Translations under genes and position numbers: made by a program
Notes under the pieces: model-generated
What the model was told of the DNA's origin: nothing
Database searches by the model: none
Seen by the model: the letters and a program-made list of their open reading frames with translations, nothing else
Shown: one piece after another, positions 17,420 to 25,884 of the stretch
How positions within the stretch are numbered: position 1 is the stretch's first letter
Layout: the number at the start of each line of letters is the position of its first letter
Assembly: GCA_015492075.1 (NCBI GenBank)
Contig: WGFU01000019.1
Location: forward strand, 41,623 to 105,622
DNA: 64,000 bases
Source: Gammaproteobacteria bacterium
GTDB taxonomy: Bacteria; Pseudomonadota; Gammaproteobacteria; GCA-2400775
Direction of reading: 5' to 3'

Positions 17420-17796
17420 TGGATTGGCTTGATAATGGTATCCATACCTCCTCCCGCAAACCTCATCGCTCAATCTTTCTTGCCATTGCGCATCTTCGAG
17501 TTTTGCTAATATAGCTACAGCTCCGATAAAACCAGGGAATGTATTCTAGATCGGCGTATTGCATTGGCCAATGATGACAAAAGAAGCTCCAAGCCTCTAC
17601 CACGAATTAGCCATACCACCCAAACTAGCCCTCCTGACAGAGCGAGAACGTGCCCCATTTCTCTACATATTCTCTGAATATGGCAATACCTTAAGTTCTC
17701 TATTAATGGACCGATAATTGAGTTAACGGTGTTTCCGTTGCAGCAAGATTTTGATGGGATGGACTCCTGGCTTAACGACTACCCAAGGTGGTACCG
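17420..17796. other. Region upstream of cydA, mostly non-coding
   Basis: This 377-base gap presumably contains the cyd promoter, but I could not identify convincing -35/-10 boxes or a known operator. The only structured element is a 48-codon open frame at 17571-17717, listed separately. Confidence 0.4.
17571..17717 (+). CDS. Possible small ORF, 48 residues, unknown
   Basis: The frame starts with two ATG codons and encodes MMTKEAPSLYHELAIPP, then 'LALLTERERAPFLYIFSEYG' and a stop. Its composition looks protein-like (charged helix-like middle, no low complexity), but there is no ribosome site and I do not recognise it. It may be the start of a degraded gene. Confidence 0.25.
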   Translation: MMTKEAPSLYHELAIPPKLALLTERERAPFLYIFSEYGNTLSSLLMDR

Positions 17797-19212
17797 ATGG
17801 ATTTGGATGTAACCTTGCTTTCAAGGGTGCAGTTTGCATTTACTGTGTCCTTCCATATTATTTTCCCCACGCTCTCATTGGGTCTAGCGCTATTACTCGC
17901 CATCATTGAGGGGATATGGCTTAAAACAGGTAAAGAGGTTTTCTACTTTCTTTATCGTTTCTGGGTAAAAATATTCGCGCTGACCTTTGGCATGGGAGTT
18001 GTGTCCGGCATCGTATTGGCATTCCAATTCGGCACCAATTTCAGTCGCTTTGCTGAGTTTGCCGGCCCCGTATTAGGCCCTTTAATCAGTGTGGAAGTGT
18101 TAACGGCATTTTTTCTGGAAGCGGGCTTTCTGGGCGTTATGCTGTTTGGCTGGAGCAAGGTTGGCCCGCGACTGCATTTTACCGCAACGCTGCTAGTAAT
18201 GTTAGGTACAATGAACTCCGCATTTTGGATTGTCGCTGCTAATTCGTGGATGCATACCCCGGCCGGTGTGATCGTGGAAGCAGGCAAAGTAATTGTTGTT
18301 AATTGGTGGGATGTGGTATTTAACCCGTCATTTCCTTACCGCTATTTCCATATGTTATTTGCTTCTTATCTAACTTCTGCGACAGTAATGGCGGGTATCT
18401 CAGCATGGTATTTACTAAAGCACCAGCATATCAGTGTGGCAAAAAAAGGGCTTTCTATCGGCTTGTTAGGAATGGCGATATTAGCCCCCACACAGGTGCT
18501 TGTTGGTGATATGCATGGTTTGCAAGCATTAAGGGACCAGCCTGCAAAGGTCGCTGCTATGGAAGGTATTTGGGAAACACAAAAGGGTGTGCCGATGTTG
18601 CTGTTTGCGCTACCTAATCAAGAAGAGGAGCGAAACGATTTTGAAATTGCCATTCCCAAGCTGGCTAGCATTATTCTCACCCATGATATGAATGGCGAGA
18701 TTAAGGGCTTAAAGGAATTTGCGCCGGAAGACCGGCCCTACGTGCCAGTGGTGTTTTGGAGTTTTCGCATGATGGTTGCCAGTGGCGTGGTGTTGATTGC
18801 TATAGCAATGTTTGGCATGTATTGTCGTTATCGCAAAACATTATTCAGCAATCAGTTTTTCCATAAATCTTGTGTCGCGGCATTACCTCTTGGTTTTATT
18901 GCCACACTGGCAGGCTGGTTTACCGCAGAAGTGGGGCGACAGCCTTATACAGTAACAGGGTTATTACGCACCGCCGACAGTGTGTCACCGATTGATCCGT
19001 ATTCGGTTGCTATTTCTTTAACATTATTTGTTGTGATCTATAGCATCTTGTTTGTCGCCTACCTTTATTATCTGACGAAATTGATTCGTAAAGGCCCCCG
19101 GTATGAACCTCCTGTTGCATATGTTGTTGAACATATAGAACCACCAACATTGCGTGATAGGGTCGACGGAGAATTTATTGATCGTGAGGAGGGTAAATAC
19201 AATGGAGCTTGA
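17797..19212 (+). CDS. cydA: Cytochrome bd-type ubiquinol oxidase subunit I (short Q-loop, CIO-like)
   Basis: CydA carries the haems of the cytochrome bd quinol oxidase in the inner membrane. The 471-residue protein has His20 in SFHIIFP (haem b595/d ligand), the histidine in RYFHMLFASYL (b558) and the methionine in 'FWSFRMMVASG' (b558). At 471 residues it lacks the C-terminal Q-loop insert of E. coli CydA (522), as in cyanide-insensitive CIO-type oxidases. The ATG at 17797 follows AAGGTGG at ideal spacing; a GTG nine bases earlier is inside that site. It overlaps cydB by eleven bases. Confidence 0.92.
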   Translation: MDLDVTLLSRVQFAFTVSFHIIFPTLSLGLALLLAIIEGIWLKTGKEVFYFLYRFWVKIFALTFGMGVVSGIVLAFQFGTNFSRFAEFAGPVLGPLISVEVLTAFFLEAGFLGVMLFGWSKVGPRLHFTATLLVMLGTMNSAFWIVAANSWMHTPAGVIVEAGKVIVVNWWDVVFNPSFPYRYFHMLFASYLTSATVMAGISAWYLLKHQHISVAKKGLSIGLLGMAILAPTQVLVGDMHGLQALRDQPAKVAAMEGIWETQKGVPMLLFALPNQEEERNDFEIAIPKLASIILTHDMNGEIKGLKEFAPEDRPYVPVVFWSFRMMVASGVVLIAIAMFGMYCRYRKTLFSNQFFHKSCVAALPLGFIATLAGWFTAEVGRQPYTVTGLLRTADSVSPIDPYSVAISLTLFVVIYSILFVAYLYYLTKLIRKGPRYEPPVAYVVEHIEPPTLRDRVDGEFIDREEGKYNGA

Positions 19213-20215
19213 TTTTGCCTTGATTTCCGTTGCCGTGATTGGTTTTGGTCTGATTATGTACGTTATTTTGGATGGTTTTGACTTGGGAGTCGGAATTTTG
19301 TTTCCCTTTGCCAATAATGAGCAGGTACGCGACAGCATGATAAACAGTATCGCTCCGGTGTGGGACGGCAATGAGACCTGGTTGGTAATGGGAGGCGCCA
19401 TATTGTTTGCAGCCTTTCCGCAGGCCTATGCCATTATTCTATCCGCCTTGTATGTACCCATTATGCTGATGTTGTTTTCCTTGATTTTTCGCGGTGTTGC
19501 TTTCGAGTTCAGAATGAAAGCCAACGAAAGTAAATTCTTGTGGACTGCGGTATTTTTTGCCGCCTCATTTATGACTGCTTTTAGTCAGGGTTTATTATTG
19601 GCTGGGCTGATTACAGGCATTAACGTCAGAGACGGACAGTTCGCGGGCGGTCCCTTTGACTGGGTGTCACCGTTTGCGTTGATAGTCGGCTTGGCAATGG
19701 TATGTGGTTATGCCTTACTGGGGGCGACCTGGTTAATTAGGAAAACAGAGGGTGATTTACTCAATATGTCGTTCCGCGGTTCGATGTTTTTTTTGCTGGC
19801 AATTATGGTTTTCATGGCCATTGTCAGTGTCTATACCCCACGCTTAGCTCCGGAAATAGAAGTACGCTGGTTTTCCGGAGAAAATGTATTCTACCTGTTA
19901 CCGGCACCGATACTTGGTTTGATTTGTGCCTGGCGGCTTTGGCACGATCTGCGAATTCGGCGAGAGGATTCCCCATTTTTCTGGGCCATTGGTTTATTTC
20001 TAACCGGTTACCTCGGTCTTGCTGTTAGTTTCTGGCCCTATATTATTCCATTCGAAGTCACGATTTGGCAGGCTGCATCACCCGATTCTTCACAATTATT
20101 TTTGTTAATACCTATACTGTTTATCATGCCTATAACACTTGCGTACAGCTGGTATAGTTATCGAGTATTTCGTGGCAAGGTCACCGATGTTAGTGGCTAC
20201 TCAGCCCATAAATAA
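19202..20215 (+). CDS. cydB: Cytochrome bd-type ubiquinol oxidase subunit II
   Basis: CydB is the partner subunit of CydA. The 337-residue protein begins with the family signature 'GFGLIMYVILDGFDLGVGIL', continues with 'VWDGNETWLVMGGAILFAAFP' and has eight or nine membrane helices. The start at 19202 is chosen because GAGGAGGG sits seven bases upstream, within the end of cydA; upstream in-frame codons belong to cydA sequence. Length is normal for the CIO branch. A small DUF2474-type gene overlaps its 3' end by 29 bases. Confidence 0.92.
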   Translation: MELDFALISVAVIGFGLIMYVILDGFDLGVGILFPFANNEQVRDSMINSIAPVWDGNETWLVMGGAILFAAFPQAYAIILSALYVPIMLMLFSLIFRGVAFEFRMKANESKFLWTAVFFAASFMTAFSQGLLLAGLITGINVRDGQFAGGPFDWVSPFALIVGLAMVCGYALLGATWLIRKTEGDLLNMSFRGSMFFLLAIMVFMAIVSVYTPRLAPEIEVRWFSGENVFYLLPAPILGLICAWRLWHDLRIRREDSPFFWAIGLFLTGYLGLAVSFWPYIIPFEVTIWQAASPDSSQLFLLIPILFIMPITLAYSWYSYRVFRGKVTDVSGYSAHK

Positions 20216-20345
20216 TGACGCCGCCAAAAATCACCCAGGGCAACGCCTGGTATGGTTTTTCACACTATGGTTGTGCTCGGTTATCGCCTTAACCATGTTG
20301 GTCTGGCCATTGCGCTGGCTATTTTCCATGCTTTTGAATTATTAG
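20187..20345 (+). CDS. DUF2474-type small membrane protein of the bd oxidase
   Basis: The 52-residue product has a short polar start and then 'RLVWFFTLWLCSVIALTMLV' and 'WPLRWLF', the pattern of DUF2474 proteins that accompany CIO-type cydAB genes. It should span the inner membrane once and may act as a small accessory subunit, as CydX does in E. coli; that role is inferred from position and size. Met at 20187 is preferred; the frame is open further upstream inside cydB but those codons are a shadow of it. Confidence 0.75.
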   Translation: MLVATQPINNDAAKNHPGQRLVWFFTLWLCSVIALTMLVWPLRWLFSMLLNY

Positions 20346-20507
20346 ATCGCAACTTCTACTCTATTTTAGAACGGGTATTTCCGCCATCGATAATCGGAGT
20401 TAATGGTAGAGGTCAGGCCGCCATATCTAACCAAGTGCTAAGCTAGCACAAACTCCCCCGGAAGGAAGGCCAGTCATAGGCAGAGAATTTGGCAGTATAC
20501 TAAAACC

Positions 20508-20640
20508 ATGAAGAAGTCGAAGTTCAGCGACACGCAGATTGTGTCTTCTTAGAAAGAAGCGGAAGCAGGCATGCGGGGGAAAGAAGTGGATGCGGAAAGT
20601 GTATTTTTGGCTCCAGAATATCCGGCGGGTATTTTCCCGG
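20508..20640 (+). pseudogene. Remnant of an IS3-family orfA transposase gene
   Basis: The frame from 20508 reads MKKSKFSDTQIVSS, a stop, then KEAEAGM, which is the conserved beginning of IS3-family OrfA proteins (helix-turn-helix, expected 'ILKEAEAGM'). After about 28 codons the match fades through at least one frameshift, though 'KY..GG'-like sequence is suggested near 20620-20640. OrfB is absent, so it cannot be active. Confidence 0.65.
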
Positions 20641-20709
20641 ATGATGGGTCCCATAGCGCAATGGCAGTGATACCATAAAAAATAAGTTTTTCAGGATCGA
20701 CCATATTAA

Positions 20710-21309
20710 ATGATTGATAATAAGCTGTTTTCTCAAGCATGTGAGAACAATAAGCAGCCCATTGCCGAACTATTGCAGACTGTGTTCAGTGAGCCTGGCT
20801 TGATTGTAGAGATTGGTAGCGGCAGTGGACAACATGCTGTGTATATGGCGTCTGTACTGCCACATGTCATTTGGCAGCCGACCGATATGGCTGAAGCCTT
20901 GCATAGCGTCGAGGCGTACCGGCGCGAATCCGGTCTGAGCAATATTAAACCCGCATTGGCGATGAATGTGTTAGACGCGACTTGGCCAATCACCGAGGTG
21001 GATGGCGTGTTTTCAGCGAATACCGCACATATAATGTCTTGGCCAGCCGTTGAGGCGATGTTTAGAGGTGTTGCCGGGCTGTTAGCGCAAGACAAACCAT
21101 TTTTGCTATATGGGCCGTTTAATTATAGCGGTGAGTTTACATCAGAAGGGAATATTCGGCTGGACGCCTGGGCACGGTCGGTTTATCCGGGCGCCGGCAT
21201 TCGTGATTTCGGTGAGGTTTGCGATTTCGCCGAACAATGCGGGTTTACGTTGCTACAAGACCACACGATGCCGGCGAACAACCGCTTACTGCAGTTTTCT
21301 AAGCAATAG
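20710..21309 (+). CDS. DUF938 family SAM-dependent methyltransferase-like protein
   Basis: The 199-residue protein fits DUF938. Near the N-terminus is 'LFSQACENNKQPI', then the SAM-binding motif I 'VIEIGSGSGQHA'-like block (VEIGSGSGQHAVYMA), 'WQPTD' as motif II and 'FSANTAHIMSW' in place of motif IV. The end 'MPANNRLLQFSK' is also typical. A class I Rossmann methyltransferase fold is expected, in the cytoplasm; no substrate is known for the family. It is a single gene downstream of the transposase remnant. Confidence 0.85.
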   Translation: MIDNKLFSQACENNKQPIAELLQTVFSEPGLIVEIGSGSGQHAVYMASVLPHVIWQPTDMAEALHSVEAYRRESGLSNIKPALAMNVLDATWPITEVDGVFSANTAHIMSWPAVEAMFRGVAGLLAQDKPFLLYGPFNYSGEFTSEGNIRLDAWARSVYPGAGIRDFGEVCDFAEQCGFTLLQDHTMPANNRLLQFSKQ

Positions 21310-21358
21310 CTTGAATTATCACAGGGTGAAAAAAGCTGAATACCGCAAGCCGTAGGAT

Positions 21359-21490
21359 CTAGTTTTCTTCAGGCTCAAACCATTTGTCTTTGAAATAAAC
21401 CATGGCGATAAGAACGCACAATAGTATGCTGACGCCGATACTGATCCAAAGTACCATCTGAGTAATGAGATCTTCAGTTAAAAAGTCCAT
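21359..21490 (-). CDS. Small single-pass membrane protein, 43 residues
   Basis: On the minus strand an ATG at 21490, preceded by AGGGGC at good spacing, opens a 43-residue frame. It has an acidic start (MDFLTEDLITQ), one hydrophobic helix (MVLWISIGVSILLCVLIAMV) and a charged end (YFKDKWFEPEEN). The ribosome site, clean signal-anchor layout and position in an otherwise empty gap support a real gene. It resembles very short inner-membrane proteins (DUF3149-like in size and layout), but I cannot assign a family. The function is unknown. Confidence 0.6.
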   Translation of the reverse strand: MDFLTEDLITQMVLWISIGVSILLCVLIAMVYFKDKWFEPEEN

Positions 21491-21813
21491 TGCTTAGCCC
21501 CTGTTGCTACATAATAAGCGGATTTCAAGAAGCGCATAGTCTACCATCTTGGCATAGAAGCACAATCCCCAGTATATGACCGAGATACTTCCCTCATGCT
21601 AAATTTATAACATGTTGAAATAAAGAGAAATTGTTGGAATAGTTGTGAGCTGTTCGAGCTGCTGCTTGCGTGCAGGGGATAACGCAGCCCGTTACCATCA
21701 GGACATAAACTGGCTCCAATAAGAACAGGCAACTCAGCTGATTTGTTACAGCGCCGCCACGCTGATCGCGGTGGATATTTTCATGGATATGTGCGACATG
21801 GCGGCAATGATGT
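21491..21813. other. Intergenic stretch without recognisable gene
   Basis: This 323-base gap separates the small membrane protein gene from the 3' end of the bolA gene. I see no convincing coding frame, RNA gene or strong hairpin. It should contain the promoter of the small protein (minus strand, to the right of 21490). Confidence 0.45.
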
Positions 21814-22089
21814 CTAGGATTCAAGCTCGGATGGGGTATAGGCCTTAATGCTTAAGGCATGAATCTCGTTTTGCATGGCATCACCGAGCGCGTTGTAGAT
21901 CAAGCGATGACGTTGAATGAGTGATTGGTCGGCAAAGGCGGCGGCGACAATATGCACGGTGAAGTGACCGCCGCCATTGGCCGCGCCCGCGTGGCCAATG
22001 TGTTGATGGCTGTCGTCAGTTATGTCTAGCGAGACTGGCGACAAGCTTGTCGTGAGCCGTTCACGAATCATGTCTACACGATTTGTCAT
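21814..22089 (-). CDS. BolA family protein
   Basis: The 91-residue protein has the BolA fold signature: '[23 protein letters not shown]', a glycine-rich turn '[14 protein letters not shown]' and '[12 protein letters not shown]' with the conserved R-H-R region, ending '[12 protein letters not shown]'. BolA proteins pair with monothiol glutaredoxins in iron-sulfur cluster handling or act in stress and morphology control; histidines in this region bind the cluster. The start overlaps the end of the yciI gene by four bases, so yciB-yciI-bolA form one minus-strand unit. Confidence 0.9.
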   Translation of the reverse strand: MTNRVDMIRERLTTSLSPVSLDITDDSHQHIGHAGAANGGGHFTVHIVAAAFADQSLIQRHRLIYNALGDAMQNEIHALSIKAYTPSELES

Positions 22090-22385
22090 GGTAATACATA
22101 CTTAAAAGGTTTGACGGTGACATTGGCGTAGACACCTGCGGCACAGTAGGGGTCGCTATCGGCCCAGCTTTTGGCCTCATCAAGCGAATTAAACTCGGCA
22201 ATAATGACACTGCCACTGAAGCCAGCCGGGCCGGGGTCGACATTGTCGATGTTGGGGCAGGGACCGGCGACTAGCAGGCGGCCGCAGTTTTTCAAGATTT
22301 GCAGGCGCTCCAGATGAGCGGGGCGGGAGGCCAGGCGTTGGTCGAGACTGTTCTCGATGTCCTCAGCAACGATCACATAATACAT
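22086..22385 (-). CDS. yciI: YciI family protein
   Basis: The 99-residue protein matches the YciI family (ferredoxin-like fold with a putative active site His-Asp pair). It has '[14 protein letters not shown]', '[11 protein letters not shown]' with the conserved histidine, 'AGPCP', '[23 protein letters not shown]' and the aromatic end. Family members are small cytoplasmic proteins, and apart from a dehalogenase-type relative their reaction is unknown. It lies directly between yciB (junction of one base) and the bolA gene, as in many gammaproteobacteria. Confidence 0.9.
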   Translation of the reverse strand: MYYVIVAEDIENSLDQRLASRPAHLERLQILKNCGRLLVAGPCPNIDNVDPGPAGFSGSVIIAEFNSLDEAKSWADSDPYCAAGVYANVTVKPFKYVLP

Positions 22386-22960
22386 TATTGATCCTCGTCG
22401 TTATTTTTGCCATTGTCTTCACCTTTATCTTCAACGGGTACGGCATGTCGAGAGATATAGATGGTTTGTAAAATAATAAATAACAGCGTTAAACCGAGCA
22501 TACCGAACAGCTTGAAGTTGACCCAGGTATCGGTATCAAAGTTATAGGCGACATAAAGATTGACCAGGCCAAGAAAGATAAAGAAGCCTGCCCACATTAG
22601 GTTCAGTTTGGTCCACATACCGCTTGGCAAGGTGAAGTTATTGCCCATCATGCGCTGAATAATTGGTTTTTTACCGATGAATTGGCTACCAATAAAGACG
22701 AGTGCAAAGACCCAATTAACAACAGAAGGCTTCCACTTTATAAATTGTTCGTCTTGTAGAATTAATGTGGTGCCACCGAGGAGGACGATGGCAGCCAGGG
22801 TGATAAGGTGCATTTTTTCAACACGGCCGTGCCGAAACCAGAGGTAGGCCACTTGCAATACCGAGGCAACAATAGCGACGGCGGTCGCAACATAGATGTC
22901 GTATACCTTGGCAGCGATAAAAAACAGTATAATAGGAAAATAATCTAGTAGCAGTTTCAT
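22385..22960 (-). CDS. yciB: Inner membrane-spanning protein YciB (septation protein A)
   Basis: From the ATG at 22960 the 191-residue protein starts [23 protein letters not shown], the standard YciB beginning, and has five to six membrane helices with '[19 protein letters not shown]' and '[23 protein letters not shown]'. Upstream in-frame codons to 23104 are not part of the family. YciB affects cell-envelope integrity and septation; its activity is not settled. The tail ([16 protein letters not shown]) is highly acidic. It is the first gene of the yciB-yciI-bolA unit and is divergent from rnm. Confidence 0.92.
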   Translation of the reverse strand: MKLLLDYFPIILFFIAAKVYDIYVATAVAIVASVLQVAYLWFRHGRVEKMHLITLAAIVLLGGTTLILQDEQFIKWKPSVVNWVFALVFIGSQFIGKKPIIQRMMGNNFTLPSGMWTKLNLMWAGFFIFLGLVNLYVAYNFDTDTWVNFKLFGMLGLTLLFIILQTIYISRHAVPVEDKGEDNGKNNDEDQ

Positions 22961-23046
22961 GGTGATACAGCCCACACATGCGGAAAAGCCCGCCATTATA
23001 TAGGCAATCAACGGTCTGTGATTGCCAGCTGCGGTAATAGGAAGCC

Positions 23047-23895
23047 ATGAAATACGATTTTCACTCTCATTCGACCTTTTCTGACGGCACGTTGACGCCG
23101 ACACAGCTATTACAGCGTGCGGCAGATCAGGGTGTCGATGTGCTGGCCTTGACCGATCACGACAACATCGATGGTTTGGCTGAGGCGCGCGTGGTGGCCA
23201 ACGATAATGGTGTGCTACTCATTAATGGTGTCGAAATCTCGGTGCACTGGGGCAAACATTTACTCCACATTGTCGGTCTCGGGATTGATCCTGATAATAC
23301 TGACTTGATCGAATGTTTAACACAAGCGCAGTCAGCGCGATCGGATCGCGCACAGCGTATGGCCAAAGACCTTGAGCGCCACGGTATCGAAGGTGCCTAT
23401 GAAGGCGCCAGGGAATATTGCCTGCAAGGCAATATGAGCCGCACACACTTTGCGCGTTTTTTGCTCGATAAAGGTTATGCTAAAGACATGAAGCAGGTGT
23501 TTAAACGCTATCTGGTTAACGGCAAACCTGGTTATGTCAGTTGTGAATGGGCGACGCTGGAAAATGCTGTTGCGCGGATCAAGGCTGCGGGCGGTGTTGC
23601 CGTCGTTGCGCATCCGGCACGTTATAAACTCACTATGAGTAAAATGAAATCTATGTTGGCAGATTTTGTCGACTGTGGCGGTGAGGGTATCGAAGTGATC
23701 GGCAGTGGCCACAATGACAATGATATCCGTATCACCTCCGCATTGGCGACAGAATACGGCCTGCTATCGTCCGTTGGCTCGGATTTTCACGACCCGCAAA
23801 ATGGTCGCCGCGAACTAGGTCGCGTTGCGCCATTGCCTGAGCAATGCACGCCGATTTGGCGGCACGATGCGCTTGAGCGAATTCATAGCCGTTAA
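23047..23895 (+). CDS. rnm: PHP-domain 5'-3' exoribonuclease (RNase AM / YciV)
   Basis: The 282-residue protein has the PHP metal-binding motifs in order: FHSHSTFSDG (5-14), LTDHDNIDG (34-42), GVEIS near 60, 'GVAVVAHPARY' near 185 and 'VGSDFHDP' near 245. This is the YciV/TrpH arrangement. The E. coli enzyme is a 5'-3' exoribonuclease that matures the 5' ends of 23S and other rRNAs and can also degrade short oligonucleotides and pAp. It heads a plus-strand series with yciO, trpS and scpAB, in the same order as in other gammaproteobacteria. Confidence 0.9.
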   Translation: MKYDFHSHSTFSDGTLTPTQLLQRAADQGVDVLALTDHDNIDGLAEARVVANDNGVLLINGVEISVHWGKHLLHIVGLGIDPDNTDLIECLTQAQSARSDRAQRMAKDLERHGIEGAYEGAREYCLQGNMSRTHFARFLLDKGYAKDMKQVFKRYLVNGKPGYVSCEWATLENAVARIKAAGGVAVVAHPARYKLTMSKMKSMLADFVDCGGEGIEVIGSGHNDNDIRITSALATEYGLLSSVGSDFHDPQNGRRELGRVAPLPEQCTPIWRHDALERIHSR

Positions 23896-23914
23896 GTCAA
23901 GGTGCAAGGTTAAC

Positions 23915-24547
23915 ATGTCAGCTCAATTTATTCGTATTCATCCAGAAAACCCGCAGCCACGGTTGATAGCGCAAGTGGCAACTGTGCTGCGCAAAGGGGG
24001 TGTCGTAGCTTATCCCACCGATTCCAGTTACGCCTTGGGATGTCATATCGGTGATAAAGCTGCGATGGATGCGATTCGTCGTTTACGCGGCCTTGAAGAT
24101 CAACACAATTTCACCCTAGTGTGTCGTGACCTATCCGAGATTGCCAGCTATGCAAAAGTGACAAATGCAGCATATCGGCTAATCAAGTCGCTGACACCAA
24201 GCCCATATACCTTTATTTTGCGTGCGACCCGTGAAGTGCCGCGTCGCTTACAACATCCGCGACGACGTACCATTGGCATTCGCGTACCGGATAACACCAT
24301 ATGCAAGGATTTGCTCGGCGCCATGGGTGAGCCCTTGATGAGTGTGAGCCTCATGTTGCCGGGCGCAGAACTGCCATTGGCTGATGCTGAAGAGATTCGT
24401 GAGCAGATGGGACAAGGCATCGACCTAATTGTTGATGGTGGCGCCTGCGGCTATGAGCCAACAACAGTCATAGAATGGCTCGAAGACGAGCCTGTTTTAG
24501 TGCGTCAAGGCAAGGGCGATGTCAGCACCCTTAATCTTGTGTCTTGA
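23915..24547 (+). CDS. yciO: L-threonylcarbamoyladenylate synthase family protein YciO
   Basis: The 210-residue protein has the SUA5/YrdC/YciO fold: 'GGVVAYPTDSSYALGC' near residue 30, 'KRLRGLEDQHNFTLVCRDLSE'-type sequence (RRLRGLEDQHNFTLVC) and 'YTFILRATREVPRRL'. The PTDSSYALGC variant instead of PTETVYGLG marks the YciO branch rather than TsaC; YciO has at most weak threonylcarbamoyl-AMP activity. ATG at 23915 follows AAGGTTAAC 19 bases after rnm; upstream in-frame codons lie in rnm. Confidence 0.9.
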   Translation: MSAQFIRIHPENPQPRLIAQVATVLRKGGVVAYPTDSSYALGCHIGDKAAMDAIRRLRGLEDQHNFTLVCRDLSEIASYAKVTNAAYRLIKSLTPSPYTFILRATREVPRRLQHPRRRTIGIRVPDNTICKDLLGAMGEPLMSVSLMLPGAELPLADAEEIREQMGQGIDLIVDGGACGYEPTTVIEWLEDEPVLVRQGKGDVSTLNLVS

Positions 24548-24638
24548 TATTCATGTACCGCCAACCATAACAGAGTGTTGGCACGCCTGATCCCGATTGG
24601 TACCATCAGCGAACTATTCTTTATAGGAGTAAACAAGT

Positions 24639-25856
24639 TTGAATTCGATCGCGCAGCAAAACCCCAGAGTCGTATCCGGTATGCGACCCACAGGCCGTCT
24701 CCATCTCGGTCATTATCACGGGGTATTAAAAAACTGGCTCGAGCTGCAAAATGAATATGAATGTTTTTTCTTTGTAGCGGATTGGCATGCGCTGACCACC
24801 GATTATGATGATCCGAGCAAGATCGATAGCGCCGTGTGGGATATGGTGATCGATTGGTTGGCGGTGGGAATCAATCCCAGCTCGGCCGTGCTGTTTATCC
24901 AGTCACAGGTGCAAGAACACGCTGAGCTGCATTTACTACTTTCCATGATGACGCCTCTGGGTTGGCTGGAACGTGTGCCAAGCTATAAAGATCAACAGCT
25001 CAAACTGCGTGAGAAGGATCTCGATACCTATGGTTTTCTTGGCTATCCCTTGCTGCAAAGTGCAGACATTCTGGCTTACAAGGCCGGGCAGGTGCCGGTG
25101 GGGGAAGATCAGGTTTCGCATATCGAACTGACCCGTGAAGTCGCTCGCCGCTTTAATTTTCTCTATGGTCGAGATGCCGATTTCAGCGACAAAGCCGCTG
25201 CTGCGGCAGCCAAAATGGGAAAGAAAAATAACAGATTATACAATGAGTTAAAGCGTAAATATCAAGAAGAAGGTGATGAAGAGGCGCTGGCTAAAGGGCA
25301 TGCGCTAATAGAAGAACAGCAGAATATCACGCTCAGCGACCGGGAACGCTTACTCGGTTTTCTGGAAGGGGGCGGCAAGATTATTCTGCCAGAGCCGCAG
25401 GCCTTGCTGACTGGGACCTCCAAGATGCCGGGACTGGATGGGCAAAAAATGTCCAAATCCTACGGTAACACCATCGGCCTGCGTGAGGCGCCGGATTCCG
25501 TCGCCAAGAAACTCAAAACCATGCCGACAGACCCAGCGCGTGTGCGTCTCACCGATGCCGGCAACCCTGAAAAATGTCCAGTATGGGATTTACACCAGGT
25601 TTACTCAGATGAAAAGACTAAATCCTGGGTGATGGAAGGTTGTCGTAGTGCCGGCATTGGCTGTCTCGACTGCAAGAAGCCGATTATCGATGCCGTGGTG
25701 GCCGAGCAAGAAACCATTATCGCGCGCGCGAAAGAGTTTGAAGATGACCCACGTCTGGTGCGTAATATCATTAACGAAGGCTGTGATCAGGCACGTGATG
25801 TCGCCCGCGAAACGCTGGATGATGTGCGCAAGGCGATGGGTTTATCGTATCGCTAA
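24639..25856 (+). CDS. trpS: Tryptophanyl-tRNA synthetase
   Basis: TrpRS charges tRNA-Trp. The 405-residue class I synthetase has its HIGH-type motif HLGH (22-25, in GRLHLGHYHG) and KMSKS in GQKMSKSYGN near residue 270. It is longer than the compact 330-residue E. coli enzyme because of an insert rich in Ala, Lys and Glu at about 185-250 ('KAAAAAAKMGKKNNRLYNEL'), as seen in Pseudomonas-type TrpRS. It begins with TTG after a good AGGAG, and no ATG is available nearby. CxxC and C-K near 335-345 could bind a metal. Confidence 0.93.
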   Translation: MNSIAQQNPRVVSGMRPTGRLHLGHYHGVLKNWLELQNEYECFFFVADWHALTTDYDDPSKIDSAVWDMVIDWLAVGINPSSAVLFIQSQVQEHAELHLLLSMMTPLGWLERVPSYKDQQLKLREKDLDTYGFLGYPLLQSADILAYKAGQVPVGEDQVSHIELTREVARRFNFLYGRDADFSDKAAAAAAKMGKKNNRLYNELKRKYQEEGDEEALAKGHALIEEQQNITLSDRERLLGFLEGGGKIILPEPQALLTGTSKMPGLDGQKMSKSYGNTIGLREAPDSVAKKLKTMPTDPARVRLTDAGNPEKCPVWDLHQVYSDEKTKSWVMEGCRSAGIGCLDCKKPIIDAVVAEQETIIARAKEFEDDPRLVRNIINEGCDQARDVARETLDDVRKAMGLSYR

Positions 25857-25884
25857 ACCGAGGCGATAGCGTCTATAATGCAGC

